This document shows, in pieces, positions 1 through 5,699 of a DNA stretch of 9,961 nucleotides. Both the position numbers and the translations under genes were made by a program. The stretch is from Treponema sp. (GTDB lineage Bacteria > Spirochaetota > Spirochaetia > Treponematales > Breznakiellaceae), in NCBI GenBank assembly GCA_031281855.1, contig JAITEW010000277.1:1-9961 (forward strand), read 5' to 3'. The number at the start of each line of letters is the position of its first letter. The first letter of the stretch is position 1. The notes below the pieces were generated by a model. The model worked only from the letters and a program-made list of their open reading frames with translations, did no database searches and had not been told where the DNA came from.

Positions 1-301
1 AATCCCCGAAACTATTGATGCTTTTTTTGAAACCATCCGGTTCAACATTGAGAATGCCGGCTGCAAAAAAATAAAACGCTCCTGGGAACTTTTGGCTTTC
101 CACGGGGAACTCTGTAAACTGCTCGCTAAAGCTCTGGCTTATAAAGCGTCCGGTAAAAAAGAGGAAGCTACGGCGATCTTTGACGACTTTGCCTCTCTGG
201 CGCGTATCAACGAGGGAGAGGTAAACGATGTACTGGACGTTTATCTGGCCGTTTCAACCTTGCGAAATGTCATCAAGAGCGATGAAGCCACAGAGTTTTA
301 A
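1..301 (+). CDS. 3' end of a truncated gene, possibly DUF4838/glycoside-hydrolase-like
   Basis: The frame is open from base 2 to the TAA at 299-301, so this is the last 99 residues of a protein that begins upstream of the window; the TTG at 92 is an internal leucine, not a needed start. The fragment is predicted to be all helical, with a Trp-Glu-Leu-Leu/His-Gly-Glu helix followed by an Ala-rich helix (around KALAYKASGKKEEA) and a closing Asp-Val-Leu-Asp-Val-Tyr-Leu helix. This pattern resembles the C-terminal helical region of DUF4838 proteins, which are associated with carbohydrate-active enzymes. That resemblance is from memory and tentative. It converges on the oxidoreductase gene with an 83-bp gap (302-384), in which I see only a weak 5-bp hairpin. 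That it is a real gene end is fairly certain; the family is not. Confidence 0.6.
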   Translation, partial: IPETIDAFFETIRFNIENAGCKKIKRSWELLAFHGELCKLLAKALAYKASGKKEEATAIFDDFASLARINEGEVNDVLDVYLAVSTLRNVIKSDEATEF

Positions 302-384
302 GGCTGATGCCGACCACCGTATATGTAAGCAATGAACTGGCGGCGCCTTTTGAGTGCCGGGAAACAGCGGCATATTCAAGAACC

Positions 385-1515
385 CTAAAGCCCTACCACC
401 CTTCCGCTCTTGTGGCTTTCCAGGGCCGCTGTATAGACCTTGTGGGACAGAACCGTTTCCTCAGGGGTAAAGCAGGTGAAGAACAGAGGTTTTCCCTCAA
501 GTTCGGACATGTAGGCAGCCCACATCTGGAGTATGGCGTCGGTGAAGCCGAATTCAAAAATAGGGCCCGTGACGGTGGGTATCATGGGCTTGTAGCCTAT
601 GTTGATGTCCGCCCAGGCCTGCTCTTTGCCCCAGGGTACAAGGTATGAAAACACGTTTGGGTTAAGGGATGTGAATTTGGCGGAACAGTCAAGCCCGTAG
701 ATTTCAAAGAACCAGTTGTCCGTACAGCCGGGATCCATGCGCTTGGTTTCCATATACATGGGGAAAAGATTTCCCGTATGGTCCCGGGCGTCGCAGATGA
801 CCGTGGCGTTGTCCCAAGTGTCGCAGGGAACCATACCGCCCTTTCCGTCGGGCCGCTGGGTGACGTATTTGGAAAGCTTTACAAATACGTTTTCCGGCTT
901 GAAGCCCATCCTGAAGGGAACATGCTGGGTGTGGATCCCCAGGTCGCCCATGCAGCCGTATTCGCCGTTTACTGCGGCCTGGCGCTTCCAGTTGATAGGC
1001 TTGGTCACGTCCATGTCCGAGGCGTGGTTAAAGCCGCAGCGGATCTCCAGGATGCGGCCAAAGCGTTTTTCGGAAATCCACTTGATGACCATCTGCATAG
1101 CGGGGTAGAAGGGGTATTCCGAGGCGCAGCGCACCACCAGGCCGGGATGCCCGGCCAATTCGGCCATAATGGCGTCGTTCTGGGTCTTATCCATGCCGAA
1201 GGGTTTTTCGCCCATAAGGTGCTTGCCGGCCCTGAGGATATCCGTGTAAACCTGCTGGTGGAGTACATGGGGAACCGCGGCGTAGACAGCCTCGATTTCC
1301 TCAAGTTCCAAAAGTTGTTTATAATCAGTGAACACATGCTTTACCGTCGGGATGTTCTTCGCGAACCATTCCGAGTTGGCGGGGTTGATATCCGCCGCGG
1401 CCGTGATTTCGGGCCTGGCAATACCGGCGTTGAGATGGCACCACCGGGCCGCCGCGGAGGCGAATTCCTTCCCCATGAGACCGCAGCCGATAACTCCGAA
1501 TTTAACTGTTTTCAT
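385..1515 (-). CDS. Gfo/Idh/MocA family NAD(P)-dependent oxidoreductase
   Basis: A 376-residue cytoplasmic dehydrogenase of the size usual for this family. The N-terminal Rossmann fold is clear: beta strand KFGVIG, then the dinucleotide loop GCGLMG (residues 10-15) and an acidic residue at the end of strand 2 (D43 in AADINP). The family hallmark EKP lies at 103-105, with K104 as the expected catalytic lysine, and the second domain carries GDLGIHTQH, with D191 and H195 matching the usual catalytic Asp/His pair. Family members oxidise or reduce a hydroxyl/keto group on sugars, inositols or sugar acids; the substrate is not determinable here. The ATG at 1515 is preceded by an AAGGGG Shine-Dalgarno sequence in the 18-bp gap after the aminotransferase gene, so the two are probably co-transcribed and act on one pathway. 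Alternatives within the family (inositol, glucose-fructose or amino-sugar dehydrogenase) cannot be separated. Confidence 0.93.
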   Translation of the reverse strand: MKTVKFGVIGCGLMGKEFASAAARWCHLNAGIARPEITAAADINPANSEWFAKNIPTVKHVFTDYKQLLELEEIEAVYAAVPHVLHQQVYTDILRAGKHLMGEKPFGMDKTQNDAIMAELAGHPGLVVRCASEYPFYPAMQMVIKWISEKRFGRILEIRCGFNHASDMDVTKPINWKRQAAVNGEYGCMGDLGIHTQHVPFRMGFKPENVFVKLSKYVTQRPDGKGGMVPCDTWDNATVICDARDHTGNLFPMYMETKRMDPGCTDNWFFEIYGLDCSAKFTSLNPNVFSYLVPWGKEQAWADINIGYKPMIPTVTGPIFEFGFTDAILQMWAAYMSELEGKPLFFTCFTPEETVLSHKVYTAALESHKSGRVVGL

Positions 1516-1533
1516 GAGCGCCCCTTTTTGCGT

Positions 1534-2886
1534 TTAGTATCCGAATTCCTTCTCCACTTCGGCCACAGCCTCTTCTATTATGTCAAATCCTTTGAGAAGC
1601 ATATTGTCTTCCATAATGAGCGGAGGAGAGAGGCGGAGGATGTGACCCGCCGGAACCCAGGCGAGACCTTTGGAAAAGGCCCGCTGATAGACTTTCTTGC
1701 CCGCGTCCTCGAAGGGCTCCTTGGTCTGCCGGTCTTTCACCAGTTCCATGGCCAGGAGGCAGCCCTTGCCCCGGACATCGCCGATGATCCTGTGCCGGCC
1801 TTTCATTTCGTTCATGCGCTTTAGGGCGATTTCCCCCAAATGGGCGCTCCGTTCGCAGAGGTTTTCTTCCTGGATCACTTCGATGGAAGCCAGCGCGGCG
1901 GCGCAGGCCATGGGGTTTCCGCCGTAGCTTGAGGATGCGGAGATCTGCTCGACAGCCTCCTTGTATTTGTCGCTCACGCACATGGCGGTTACAGGGAAAC
2001 CGTTGCCGAAGCCCTTGCCGCAGGTGGTGATGTCCGGTGTGACGCCCCAGTGTTCCACAGAGAACATCTTCCCGGTACGGCCCATACAGGTAAGGACCTC
2101 GTCGGTGATGAGAAGGCATTTGAGCTTGTCGCAGAGCTGCCTGAGGCGCGGGAGGAAATCATCGGGAGGGACTACCGAACCGCCCCAGCCCTGTATGGGT
2201 TCCAGAACAATGCCGGCCAGTTGCCCTGATGTTTCATTTTTAATCATCAGTTCCAGAAAACCGACATAGTCGCAGTCGCAGGGATCGTGAGCCTTTCCGA
2301 AGGCGCAGCGGTAGGGATTGGGCCTTGGGGCCAGGAAGAAACCGGGGGCCCGCATGCCCTGGGATTTGTCCACCCCGGCCAGGGAAACAGCGCCCATGGT
2401 CTTGCCGTGGAAATCCCGCCAAAAGGAAACAAATTCGAATTTACCCGTAGCGGCCCTGGCGCAGCGTAGAGCCGCTTCAACAGCGGTGGTTCCCGAGTCG
2501 TAGAGCTGGACGCCGTTGAGGTCCCCCGGAGTGACGCTGGCCAATTTTTCCAAAAGCAGCATCTTGACGGGAGTGGTAAAGTCGTGGCAGTTCATGAGCT
2601 GCCCGGCGTATTTTTGGACCGCTTCTGAGATTTTCGGATGGCAGTGGCCCAGGCCGGTAACGTAAATACCTGAGGAGAAGTCGATATAGATGTTCCCGTC
2701 CACATCGGTCAGGGTGCAGCCTTTGCCGCTTTCAAAGACCACAGGGAAGAGCTTTACCTGGCTGGAATAGCCCTTCATGTGCTTGGCCGCCCGGGCATGA
2801 TACTCCCGGGATTTCGGTCCCGGCAGTTCGGTTTTGATGCCGGGAAGTTTTGCCAGATCAACTTTAGCCCAATTTTTATCGTACAT
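1534..2886 (-). CDS. Class III PLP-dependent aminotransferase (4-aminobutyrate aminotransferase-like)
   Basis: A 450-residue fold-type I, class III aminotransferase. Seen in order: substrate/dimer-interface segment SSGIYVTGLGHCHPK (71-85), phosphate-binding loop SGTTAVEAAL (131-140), the cofactor-pyridine pair D262-E263 in LLITDEVLTCMGRTG, the Schiff-base lysine K291 in TTCGKGFGNG, and YGGNPMACAAALA (321-333). Members transfer an amino group between an omega-amino or amino-sugar-type donor and a keto acid; neighbours such as GABA, ornithine or alanine-glyoxylate aminotransferases cannot be told apart here. I chose the ATG at 2884-2886. It has a strong AAGGAAG ribosome site about 5 nt upstream and a leader of about 25 nt from the predicted promoter. 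The in-frame ATG at 2905-2907 would add 7 residues but has no ribosome site and would sit almost at the transcription start. It is followed by the oxidoreductase gene after 18 bp. A Cys-rich stretch (PCDCDY, 202-207) is unusual and unexplained. Confidence 0.93.
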   Translation of the reverse strand: MYDKNWAKVDLAKLPGIKTELPGPKSREYHARAAKHMKGYSSQVKLFPVVFESGKGCTLTDVDGNIYIDFSSGIYVTGLGHCHPKISEAVQKYAGQLMNCHDFTTPVKMLLLEKLASVTPGDLNGVQLYDSGTTAVEAALRCARAATGKFEFVSFWRDFHGKTMGAVSLAGVDKSQGMRAPGFFLAPRPNPYRCAFGKAHDPCDCDYVGFLELMIKNETSGQLAGIVLEPIQGWGGSVVPPDDFLPRLRQLCDKLKCLLITDEVLTCMGRTGKMFSVEHWGVTPDITTCGKGFGNGFPVTAMCVSDKYKEAVEQISASSSYGGNPMACAAALASIEVIQEENLCERSAHLGEIALKRMNEMKGRHRIIGDVRGKGCLLAMELVKDRQTKEPFEDAGKKVYQRAFSKGLAWVPAGHILRLSPPLIMEDNMLLKGFDIIEEAVAEVEKEFGY

Positions 2887-2917
2887 AGTTTCTTCCTTAA
2901 TTTCCATAGTTTGTCAT

Positions 2918-2946
2918 AATTTATCATATAGAAAATAATTCGTCAA
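2918..2946 (-). promoter_or_regulatory. Predicted sigma-70-type promoter of the aminotransferase-oxidoreductase operon
   Basis: On the minus strand the -35 box TTGACG (plus 2941-2946) is followed by exactly 17 bp and the -10 box TAAATT (plus 2918-2923), preceded by TG one base upstream, an extended -10. Transcription would start near 2911, giving a leader of about 25 nt to the preferred start codon at 2886. The -35 matches consensus at 5 of 6 positions and the -10 at 4 of 6. No experimental support. Confidence 0.6.
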
Positions 2947-2970
2947 TAGTACTTTCTATTTATTTTCTAT
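2928..2970. promoter_or_regulatory. Inverted-repeat operator candidate overlapping the aminotransferase promoter
   Basis: ATAGAAAATAA (2928-2938) and its exact reverse complement TTATTTTCTAT (2960-2970) form an 11-bp perfect inverted repeat with a 21-bp spacer. A third half-site, TTTCTAT at 2953-2959, repeats the right arm's TTTCTAT (2964-2970) exactly 11 bp away, one helical turn. The left arm lies between the -10 and -35 boxes and the right arms lie just upstream of the -35, so a bound regulator would bracket the polymerase site. It also lies upstream of the divergent ABC operon and could affect both. The regulator family is unknown. AT-rich sequence raises the chance of accidental repeats, hence moderate confidence. 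Confidence 0.5.
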
Positions 2971-3011
2971 CTGATTAAAATTAATTAAAAGGCTGATAAA
3001 AAGCCGGCTAC

Positions 3012-3038
3012 TTGCGGCGTACCTGCGGCTTGTATTAT
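3012..3038 (+). promoter_or_regulatory. Weak candidate promoter for the ABC transporter operon
   Basis: A TATTAT -10 box (3033-3038) lies 9 bp before the ATG at 3048, with a poor -35 (TTGCGG, 3012-3017) at 15 bp spacing. Transcription would begin about 3 nt before the ATG, which would fit the absence of any Shine-Dalgarno sequence there. The same stretch holds a direct repeat TGCGGC (3013-3018 and 3024-3029, 11 bp apart) and a 6-bp inverted repeat AAGCCG/CGGCTT (3001-3006 and 3026-3031). A start site further upstream, near the AT-rich 2971-2990 segment, is equally possible. Confidence 0.3.
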
Positions 3039-3047
3039 CATCAAACT

Positions 3048-4007
3048 ATGAATCCTATTAAGACAGTCTTTATTATAAGCTTCTCTCTTCTGGCGGCTTC
3101 GCTTTGGGCCAGGCCGGCTCACGAAACATCCTTGACGGTATACGGGCTTAAAGGCCCTTCAGGGGTAGGGATGATACGCATGTTTGAAAATCCCCCGGTA
3201 ATTCCGGGCTTTGAGGTGAAAATGGAGGCTCTGGCCCAGGCGGATCTCATGGCAGCCCGTTTTATTTCCCAGGACGCCAAGGTCGGGATACTTCCGGCAA
3301 ATATAGCGGCCAAAATCGCGGCTTCAGGGAGAAACATCCGTATCGCGGCGGTAACCGGTACGGGCATGCTGAGCCTGCTCACATCGGATCCCCAGGTTGG
3401 GCGTATCGAAGACCTGAGGGGCAAAACCGTGGAAGTCGCCGGCCAGGGAGCTACGCCGGACTATGTTTTCCGCCGGCTCCTTAAAGTACGGGGTATAGAC
3501 CCTGAAAAAGACCTTACGCTGAGCTATTCCCTGGCGTACCCGGAAATCGCCCAGTCCCTTATAGCCGGAAGGGTGTCCGTTGCCCTTCTGCCCGAGCCTT
3601 TTTCTACCATGGCATTGTCAGGAAACCCGGGGCTGCGCCGCGCCGGCGACATACAGGAAGAATGGAGCAAAGCAGGAGGGCAGGGAAACTACCCTATGAC
3701 GGCGCTGGTCCTGGACGGCGATTTTGCGGCGTATAATCCCGGAGCGGTGAAGATCATTCTGGAGAACCTTAAAGATTCAATCGAATGGACTGCGGCCAAT
3801 CCCGCTGCCGCAGGAGCCCTTGTGGAAAAGCACGATTTCGGCCTCAAGGCGTCTGTAGCGGCTGCGGCTATTCCAAGAAGCAATTACGTCTTTATCCCTG
3901 CCGCGGAAGCCAGGCCTTCTATAGAAGCCCTTTTCCGGGTGTTCCTCGAATTCTCTCCTGATTCCATAGGAGGCGCGATGCCTGGAGATCATTTTTATTA
4001 CCCCTGA
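3048..4007 (+). CDS. NitT/TauT-type ABC transporter periplasmic substrate-binding protein
   Basis: A 319-residue exported binding protein. Residues 1-21 are a Sec signal peptide (basic MNPIK, hydrophobic core TVFIISFSLLAASLW, small residue before the likely cleavage near WA/RP). There is no lipobox cysteine, so it should be free in the periplasm. The mature protein has the two-lobed NMT1/SsuA-like pattern: VYGLKGPSGVGMIRM near the N-terminus, KVGILPANIAAKI, the DLRGKTVEVAGQGATPDYVFR segment, and a second-lobe PEIAQSLIAGRVSVALLPEP. The GPSGVGM opening recalls a binding-protein subfamily found with orphan NitT/TauT transporters; its ligand is not established. I chose the ATG at 3048 because it starts a proper signal peptide; the in-frame TTG at 3012 would put charged residues ahead of it. 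No Shine-Dalgarno is visible upstream. It is the first of three co-directional transporter genes. Confidence 0.88.
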   Translation: MNPIKTVFIISFSLLAASLWARPAHETSLTVYGLKGPSGVGMIRMFENPPVIPGFEVKMEALAQADLMAARFISQDAKVGILPANIAAKIAASGRNIRIAAVTGTGMLSLLTSDPQVGRIEDLRGKTVEVAGQGATPDYVFRRLLKVRGIDPEKDLTLSYSLAYPEIAQSLIAGRVSVALLPEPFSTMALSGNPGLRRAGDIQEEWSKAGGQGNYPMTALVLDGDFAAYNPGAVKIILENLKDSIEWTAANPAAAGALVEKHDFGLKASVAAAAIPRSNYVFIPAAEARPSIEALFRVFLEFSPDSIGGAMPGDHFYYP

Positions 4008-4020
4008 GCTGCACTAAAAA

Positions 4021-4812
4021 ATGAGCGGAAAAGAACAGGGCGCAAAATTTCCGGGAAACAAGGCTGGGAAGGTTTCCCTTTTCTGGACCCTGGCCGGAGT
4101 AGCGGCGCTGCTTCTTTTCTGGGAACTGGCGTCGCTCCTCTTCGGAAGCGCCCTGATATTCCCCGGCCCGCTGCCGGTACTGAAACACTTTTTGCGGCTC
4201 TTCAGGGACAGCCGCTTTCTATCTTCACTGGCTTACAGTTTCGTCCGGGTCATTGCGGGCATGGCCGTTTCGGTCCCTCTTGGCGTCGCGTGCGGCATTG
4301 CGGCGGGCCTTGACAGGAGGGCAGGCGCTGTCTTGAGGCCTTTTTTCCAGATCGTATCAGCTACGCCTGTGATGTCGGTGATCCTTATCTGTTTTCTTTT
4401 TCTCGGCGCCGAAAGGACCCCGGTGTTCACCGCTTTTCTTATGGTTTTCCCGGTAATGGCCGCTAATACCATCGAAGGCATAAAGAGGACGGATCCGAAA
4501 CTCAGGGAGCTTTTCGCGGTTTACCGCATGAGCCGGAACGAAGCCCTGCGGTTCCTGTATATTCCCTCAATAGCGCCTTTTGTTTTAGGCGGATTACGGA
4601 GCAGCCTGTCTTTATGCTGGAAAGTTGTAGTCGCCGCCGAAGTCCTGGTCCAGCCTGTCCGCAGCCTCGGCGCCGGGATGCAGCAGGCCAAGGCCAGGCT
4701 TGAAACTCCGGAACTCTTCGCCTGGACTGCCGCCACAGTGGCTGCGGCGGCTTGTACCCAGGGGCTCCTGACGCTGGCCATCGTTCTCTCCCGGCGGCGG
4801 AGGAGGGGATGA
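4021..4812 (+). CDS. NitT/TauT-type ABC transporter permease
   Basis: A 263-residue inner-membrane protein of the BPD_transp_1 (SsuC/TauC-like) type and usual family length. I count about six hydrophobic segments, near residues 20-42, 72-97, 111-132, 134-150, 185-207 and 232-255. The cytoplasmic coupling loop that contacts the ATPase is visible at about 162-193 (ELFAVYRMSRNEALRFLYIP), with the expected small residues and the Ile-Pro ending. The start follows the binding-protein stop by 13 bp and has only an A-rich stretch ahead of it rather than a clear ribosome site, so translation may depend on coupling to the upstream gene. Its stop overlaps the ATPase start as ATGA. The C-terminus ends in a run of arginines (RRRRRG), plausibly cytoplasmic. 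The substrate is unknown. Confidence 0.9.
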   Translation: MSGKEQGAKFPGNKAGKVSLFWTLAGVAALLLFWELASLLFGSALIFPGPLPVLKHFLRLFRDSRFLSSLAYSFVRVIAGMAVSVPLGVACGIAAGLDRRAGAVLRPFFQIVSATPVMSVILICFLFLGAERTPVFTAFLMVFPVMAANTIEGIKRTDPKLRELFAVYRMSRNEALRFLYIPSIAPFVLGGLRSSLSLCWKVVVAAEVLVQPVRSLGAGMQQAKARLETPELFAWTAATVAAAACTQGLLTLAIVLSRRRRRG

Positions 4813-5540
4813 GGATCTGCTTCGAGGGCGTTTCGTTCGGCTTTGGCGCCGCGCCTGTTTTTGAAAACCTGAACCTTGAATTAAGCGAACGCGATTCGGC
4901 CCTGCCTGTAGCGATCCTGGGACCTTCAGGCTGCGGCAAAACATCGCTGTTGAACCTTATCGCGGGACTCCTCCTGCCGCGCAAGGGAAGGGTCCTCAAA
5001 GATTCGCCTTCTGTTTCCTTTGTATTCCAGGAACCCCGGCTCCTGCCATGGCTCACGGTTCTTGAAAATACCGCTCTTCAACTGAAAAAAATCCTGGGAA
5101 AGGACGGAGCCGAAAAACGCGCTTTGCGTTTTCTCGAGTCCGTATCCCTCGGGAGCAAGGCAGGAAGCTTTCCCCATGAACTGTCAGGGGGGCAGATGCA
5201 GCGGGCGGCGCTTGCAAGGGCTTTCGCCTTTCCCTCAGAAGTGCTCCTTATGGATGAACCTTTCAACTCTCTGGATATACCGCTGCGCCTTGATCTGATG
5301 GACACGACCATTAGGCTGCTTTCACAGGAAAAGCGCCTTGCCCTTGTCGTCACCCATGATCCCCGGGAAGCGATCTACCTTGGGGGCAGGATCGTTGTTT
5401 TGGGCCAGCCCCCCGGAGGCGTCGTGTTCGATGAGAAGCTGGACCTGCCGCGCGAAGGCCGCTCTTATGGTTCACGTGAAGCCGGAGAAATAGAAAAAAA
5501 ACTGATCGGGATTCTGGCGCGTTATTCAGCCCTGCCATGA
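4809..5540 (+). CDS. NitT/TauT-type ABC transporter ATP-binding protein with altered C-terminus
   Basis: A 243-residue ABC ATPase energising the importer. All nucleotide-site motifs are intact: Walker A GPSGCGKTS (38-46), Q-loop Q74 in FQEPRLLPW, signature LSGGQ (125-129), Walker B VLLMDE (145-150), D-loop SLD and switch H183 in VVTHD. I chose the ATG at 4809, which overlaps the permease stop as ATGA and has GGAGG about 5 nt upstream; earlier in-frame starts add an unrelated 19-residue extension. The last four residues (SALP) and the TGA lie inside the left arm of a hairpin element (5526-5654). Beyond the element, after a 9-bp repeat of codons 237-239, the same frame runs for 11 more codons. 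The original protein was therefore probably about 250 residues, ending NEEAFIQRITG. All catalytic parts precede the junction, so activity is likely kept. Confidence 0.93.
   Translation: MRICFEGVSFGFGAAPVFENLNLELSERDSALPVAILGPSGCGKTSLLNLIAGLLLPRKGRVLKDSPSVSFVFQEPRLLPWLTVLENTALQLKKILGKDGAEKRALRFLESVSLGSKAGSFPHELSGGQMQRAALARAFAFPSEVLLMDEPFNSLDIPLRLDLMDTTIRLLSQEKRLALVVTHDPREAIYLGGRIVVLGQPPGGVVFDEKLDLPREGRSYGSREAGEIEKKLIGILARYSALP
5517..5525 (+). repeat. Left 9-bp direct repeat flanking the hairpin element
   Basis: GCGCGTTAT, identical to 5655-5663, encodes Ala-Arg-Tyr (237-239) of the ATPase. It fits a target-site duplication. The match extends to 12 bp (CTGGCGCGTTAT) if the last three bases of the right arm of the element are counted. 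Confidence 0.75.
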
Positions 5541-5654
5541 GGGGACCCCCCGGGCACGCTAGACGGTCGTCGCCTTTTTTTTCGGACGCCTCGGCGTCGC
5601 CTTACTGGTATGACGCCGTGCGCCTGCCCGGAAGTTCCCCTCATTGCAGGGCTG
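5526..5654. mobile_element. MITE-like non-autonomous hairpin element inserted at the end of the ATPase gene
   Basis: A 129-bp sequence with 19-bp terminal inverted repeats (5527-5545 and 5636-5654, one mismatch), beginning CAGCCCTG and ending CAGGGCTG, flanked by a perfect 9-bp direct repeat. The interior is also self-complementary: 5550-5556 pairs with 5625-5631, 5557-5559 with 5620-5622, 5563-5571 with 5612-5619 apart from one bulged T, and 5585-5589 with 5594-5598 as the tip. A run of eight T lies at 5575-5582. It holds no open frame large enough for a transposase, so any movement would need an enzyme from elsewhere. It supplies the stop codon of the ATPase and separates two convergent operons. 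Alternatives are a long bidirectional terminator, or a local inverted duplication of the gene end. The direct repeat plus the frame continuation make insertion the best reading. Confidence 0.65.
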
Positions 5655-5663
5655 GCGCGTTAT
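5655..5663 (+). repeat. Right 9-bp direct repeat flanking the hairpin element
   Basis: GCGCGTTAT, the second copy of 5517-5525. It lies directly after the right inverted-repeat arm, in the phase that rejoins the ATPase frame. Confidence 0.75.
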
Positions 5664-5699
5664 AATGAAGAGGCTTTTATCCAGCGAATCACCGGATAG
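5664..5699 (+). pseudogene. Displaced former C-terminal codons of the ABC ATPase
   Basis: Read in the phase set by the right direct repeat, these bases encode NEEAFIQRITG and the stop TAG (5697-5699). Removing the element and one repeat copy would join this directly to codon 239 of the ATPase, giving a protein of about 250 residues whose end overlaps the tonB stop region by 11 bp. Such a short overlap suits the compact layout elsewhere in the window. The segment is short, so in-frame continuation alone could be chance; its exact position beside the duplication is what supports it. Confidence 0.5.

Noticed and set aside
355..372. Possible terminator hairpin between the convergent genes at 302-384
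   Set aside because: The stem is only 5 bp (TGCCG/CGGCA) with an 8-nt loop and no T run follows on either strand, so it is too weak to call.
307..648. Plus-strand open frame of 113 codons after the first gene
   Set aside because: Most of it is antisense to the well-supported oxidoreductase gene, it has no recognisable domain and no ribosome site, so it is a shadow frame.
778..1824. Plus-strand open frame of 348 codons
   Set aside because: It is antisense to the oxidoreductase and aminotransferase genes, spans their junction and has low-complexity Gly/His/Phe-rich composition typical of reverse-frame reading.
2905..2907. Upstream ATG as the aminotransferase start
   Set aside because: It has no Shine-Dalgarno sequence and would sit about 4 nt from the predicted transcription start; the ATG at 2886 has a strong ribosome site.
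3001..3031. Minus-strand terminator-like hairpin AAGCCG/CGGCTT followed by T residues
   Set aside because: No minus-strand gene lies upstream to terminate, the loop is 19 nt and the stem 6 bp; kept only as part of the promoter-region observations.
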